Below are positions 61,143 through 64,000 of a stretch of 64,000 nt of DNA, one piece after another. The DNA is from Bacteroidota bacterium. GTDB taxonomy: Bacteria; Bacteroidota; Bacteroidia; Chitinophagales; Chitinophagaceae. The number at the start of each line of letters is the position of its first letter. Position 1 is the stretch's first letter. The position numbers and the translations under genes were made by a program. The notes beneath the pieces are model-generated. The model had not been told where the DNA came from, made no database searches, and saw nothing but the letters and a program-made list of their open reading frames with translations. Where the stretch lies: assembly GCA_013286305.1 (NCBI GenBank), contig JABDFW010000004.1:1-64000 (forward strand). Reading direction: 5' to 3'.

Positions 61143-64000
61143 TCATCTCGTTAACACCATTTGTTTAGAGGCAACTTTTTTGCCGTCAACTATCAGGGTA
61201 TAAAAATAATTGCCGCTGGCAAGTTCGCCGCCATAAATGGTGGTTTGCCCGGTACCCTTGCTGCTTAAGGAGTAATATTTTAATACCTGCCCGCTAACAT
61301 TGGTTACCATCATTTGCGCGTTTTGCGCGGTTGAAGGAATATAGTAGCGGATGATTGTATTATTGTTAAATGGGTTTGGCGCGTTTTGTTCCAGTTTTGC
61401 AGCGTCGCCCGTAACAACCGATTGCGGGTTTACCAATGCAGACTGATTTGCATTAAAGCAACATGCTTCCTGTGCAGTTTTTAGTTCCCCTAACTGGCTT
61501 CTTAAGTCAGACAGTTGTGAAAGCACATCTTTTAAAGTTGATTTAAGTGTGGTGTTATCTGTTTTAAGCGATGCAACATCCGATTTTAAAGCACTGTTAT
61601 CCGTTTTAAGCGAATCATTTTGGGTAGATAGCTCCTGAACCGCTTTTACCAGGGGAACAACAAATTCTGAGTAACGCAAACCGTAAAAATCGTTGTTGTT
61701 CTTTGGCGCGTCCACTCCATCAAAATCATACCCCATGTCGTTGGCTGTTTTTTCCACTTCCTGGGCAACAAACCCTGTTGATACAATTTTTTCCTGGGCG
61801 GCGATAGATGCCTGATCTTGTCCGGCAGGTAGCGTGCCTGCACCGGCACTTTTTAAGCTGCCTTGCTGGCTGGCAGTTTGAGGCGTATTTTGTTTTAAGT
61901 AATTATTTATGCCGGTAACATCAATATTAAAGGTAACAGGGCGTAGTTTTTTAATAAAAGCAAGGCCTGGTACATTTTCCTTAATATTCTTTTTAAAGCG
62001 GCCATCACTAAGGTTTGTCCATGCTTTAAAACCCCCTATGCTTGTTATACTGGTGTTGCCAATACGAACCTGGTTGCTGGCTGTACCTAATGCGCCTGCA
62101 CCTATTACAGTGGTGTTTGAATAGTTAGCGCCATTAAAGGTGGCATCACTGCCCAAAGCAGTATTATTTGAACCTGTTGAGTTTGCTGCCAGTGCTGCTT
62201 CTCCCACAGCCGTGTTAGAAGAACCTGTTGTGTTACTGCCAAGCGCGCCTGCACCAAATGCAGCATTGTAGCCTCCTGAATTATTAAATTCAAGCGCTGA
62301 AATACCGGTTGCGGTATTGTTTAATCCCGTTAAGTTGTCAAACATAGCCTCGTAACCGGTAGCAGTATTACCGTACCCGGTGGTGTTTTTTATCATTGCT
62401 TCGTATCCAACGGCAACATCGGAGTTGCCTGTTGTGTTTGCGTACATAGTTTTTGACCCCACCGCAGTATTGTAAACACCGCCCGCCTGGTTGCTTATCA
62501 TAGACGAATCGCCTATTGCCACAAGATTGCTTGCAGTTGTGCTATTAAGCAACGCACTAATGCCTATGGCCACATTGCTGAAGCCGCTGGTATTGTCGGC
62601 TAAGGCAAGGTAGCCCTGGGCAACATTGTTTGAACCGGTTGAGTTGTTATACATCGACCAGAAGCCAACAGAAGTGTTATACGCACCGGTTGTGTTGTTA
62701 TACAAAGCCTTTGAGCCAATACCTGTATTGGCACCTGCGCCGCCGCTGGAATGGTACATGGCAGAGTCGCCAACAGCTACCATGTTGTTCAGCGTATTGT
62801 TTTGGTACAATGCGGAAATACCTACGCCAACGTTGCTGTAGCCGGTAGTATTACTGCCTAACGCGCTAACACCAAACGCTGTATTACTGTTGCCGGTTAC
62901 ATTTGAATACAGTGCGGCGTAACCGGTTGCGGTGTTATTAAAGCCCGTAGTATTGGTATATAATGTCTTAGAACCTAATGCAGTATTGTAGCCGTAACCG
63001 CCGATTGTGTTATACATTGCCGAATCGCCTACTGCAACAAGATTACTTATTGCTGTATTGCTGTACAATGCATAAATACCCATAGCTACATTGGAAGTGC
63101 CTGTGAGGTTACTTTGAAGTGCAGAAGTACCTATTGCCACATTATTGCTGCCGGTTGTGTTTGCTAAAAGCGCCTGTGACCCCGCAGCTATATTGAAATT
63201 GCCCGAAGTATTTTGGCTAAGTGCATATGCACCTGTGCCTGTGTTCCAATTGCCGGTTGTGTTAGCAGGAAGGCTTTTAAACCCGGTGGCTGTATTACCC
63301 CAGCCAACATTATTCAGGTAAAGGCTTTGATAACCAGTAGCCGTATTAGCATAACCCAGGGTATTGCCAAACAGCGCCTTTGAGCCAACTGCAGTGTTGT
63401 TTTGTGCCTGGAATGGATAAGAAGCACCGGAGCCGTTGTTATATAACGCTGAGTCGCCTATGGCAACCAAGTTACTTACAGCCGTGTTGAGGTATAATGC
63501 GTTAATACCCATTGCAACATTTGAAAAGCCGGTTGAATTGCTATACAAGGCGTATGAACCATTAGCAGTATTATTAGCGCCTGTTGTGTTAAAATACATG
63601 GCCCTGGCTCCATTCGATGTATTATAACTTCCTGTTGTGTTTGAATTAAGGGTGCTTCCGCCGGTGGCCGTATTGTCTATGCCTGTTGAATTGGCATAGA
63701 GCGCCCTGAAACCATTGCCCGTATTTTGACTTCCTATGTTTAGATAAAGGGCATAAGAACCATTTGCTGTATTTTGAGAGCCTGTTTTATTAGTGTACAG
63801 CGCCCTGAAACCGCTGGCAGTATTATCACCACCTGCGGTATTTGAAAATAAAGCTTTTGAACCCAGGGCTGTGTTGTTTGATATCCTGGAATCGCCATAA
63901 CCGCCGTTTTCGTTAAATAAGGCAGAATCACCCACAGCTACAATATTGTGCCCGTTTGTATTTGAATATAATGCTTTTATGCCAATGGCCACGTTGGAAT
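61143..64000 (-). CDS. long repetitive surface protein with S74 chaperone domain and type IX sorting signal (5' end outside window)
   Basis: The frame is still open at 64000 (the GTG at 63992 is internal to a repeat, SNVAIGIKALY), so the gene continues beyond the window. Visible parts in order: about 45 units of a 14- to 15-residue repeat (NTTGYSNVGVGISALY, NTASGFRALYTNKTG), which resembles YadA/hep-type beta-roll head repeats; a joining stretch; an S74 intramolecular-chaperone domain (SDGRFKKNIKEN, GFVAQEVEK, GLRYSEFVVPLVKAVQEL); a coiled coil (SLKTDNSALKSDVASLKTDN); and a C-terminal type IX sorting domain (LEQNAPNPFNNNTIIRYYIP and GKKVASKQMVLTR). S74 domains help trimeric fibres fold and are then cut off. 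The sorting domain implies outer-membrane export. It is probably an adhesin fibre. Confidence 0.82.
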   Translation of the reverse strand, partial: SNVAIGIKALYSNTNGHNIVAVGDSALFNENGGYGDSRISNNTALGSKALFSNTAGGDNTASGFRALYTNKTGSQNTANGSYALYLNIGSQNTGNGFRALYANSTGIDNTATGGSTLNSNTTGSYNTSNGARAMYFNTTGANNTANGSYALYSNSTGFSNVAMGINALYLNTAVSNLVAIGDSALYNNGSGASYPFQAQNNTAVGSKALFGNTLGYANTATGYQSLYLNNVGWGNTATGFKSLPANTTGNWNTGTGAYALSQNTSGNFNIAAGSQALLANTTGSNNVAIGTSALQSNLTGTSNVAMGIYALYSNTAISNLVAVGDSAMYNTIGGYGYNTALGSKTLYTNTTGFNNTATGYAALYSNVTGNSNTAFGVSALGSNTTGYSNVGVGISALYQNNTLNNMVAVGDSAMYHSSGGAGANTGIGSKALYNNTTGAYNTSVGFWSMYNNSTGSNNVAQGYLALADNTSGFSNVAIGISALLNSTTASNLVAIGDSSMISNQAGGVYNTAVGSKTMYANTTGNSDVAVGYEAMIKNTTGYGNTATGYEAMFDNLTGLNNTATGISALEFNNSGGYNAAFGAGALGSNTTGSSNTAVGEAALAANSTGSNNTALGSDATFNGANYSNTTVIGAGALGTASNQVRIGNTSITSIGGFKAWTNLSDGRFKKNIKENVPGLAFIKKLRPVTFNIDVTGINNYLKQNTPQTASQQGSLKSAGAGTLPAGQDQASIAAQEKIVSTGFVAQEVEKTANDMGYDFDGVDAPKNNNDFYGLRYSEFVVPLVKAVQELSTQNDSLKTDNSALKSDVASLKTDNTTLKSTLKDVLSQLSDLRSQLGELKTAQEACCFNANQSALVNPQSVVTGDAAKLEQNAPNPFNNNTIIRYYIPSTAQNAQMMVTNVSGQVLKYYSLSSKGTGQTTIYGGELASGNYFYTLIVDGKKVASKQMVLTR

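Overview
The window looks like chromosomal DNA of a Bacteroidota bacterium, most likely of the Chitinophagaceae type. The signs are a fused SecDF, a hybrid two-component sensor with a ligand-binding propeller, a type IX secretion C-terminal sorting domain, Bacteroidota-type promoter elements (TAnnTTTG, sometimes with TTTG upstream), a NagB/PIG-L fusion, and weak ribosome-binding sites. Family names come from recognising motifs in the translations; no database search was run.

Region 1 (1 to about 13.4 kb) is accessory DNA. At the left edge lie phage packaging genes on the minus strand: a frameshifted large terminase subunit that runs off the window, and a small subunit. An ORF6N-domain gene and several small unknown genes follow. 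A LexA/CI-like S24 repressor (minus) faces a rightward set of small genes ending in a DUF4373 replication-type protein and a DnaC-like helicase loader. Non-phage genes sit between these pieces (MpaB/DUF2236, DUF2809, PPOX-fold flavoprotein, secreted PepSY-like protein), so this is a degraded or mosaic prophage. The region is full of repeats: 70-bp and 57-bp tandem arrays, nested inverted-repeat elements, hairpin-plus-tail repeats, double-hairpin repeats, and palindromes that occur both inside and beside the ORF6N gene.

Region 2 (13.4 to 41.9 kb) is mostly ordinary chromosome: an esterase, tRNA-Leu(UAA) and tRNA-Gly(GCC), a glycosyltransferase, RNase Z, a MutS2-like protein without a Smr domain, a single-domain response regulator, a beta-helix protein, a large hybrid sensor kinase with no DNA-binding output, an SDR, a PhyH-type dioxygenase, a chromate transporter followed by a DUF1259/YncE-like pair, a PAP2-like phosphatase, NagB/PIG-L, a Gln/Gly-rich lipoprotein, a VapBC-type toxin-antitoxin pair, a TM2 protein and an OprB-like porin.

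Region 3 (42 to 51.7 kb) is a heavy-metal RND efflux locus on the minus strand: a small His-rich secreted protein, a CusC-like channel, a CusB-like adaptor, then two closely related CusA-type pumps separated by a strong terminator. Region 4 (51.8 to 64 kb) carries secDF, an FKBP-type lipoprotein, an HU-like membrane-anchored protein, a lysoplasmalogenase-like protein, groES-groEL, a CPBP protease-like protein, and the 3' part of a long repetitive surface protein that combines an S74 chaperone domain, a coiled coil and a type IX sorting domain.

I did not find a clearly new multi-gene defence or metabolic system. The most unusual signals are the repeat families, some of which extend into or overlap protein-coding sequence.
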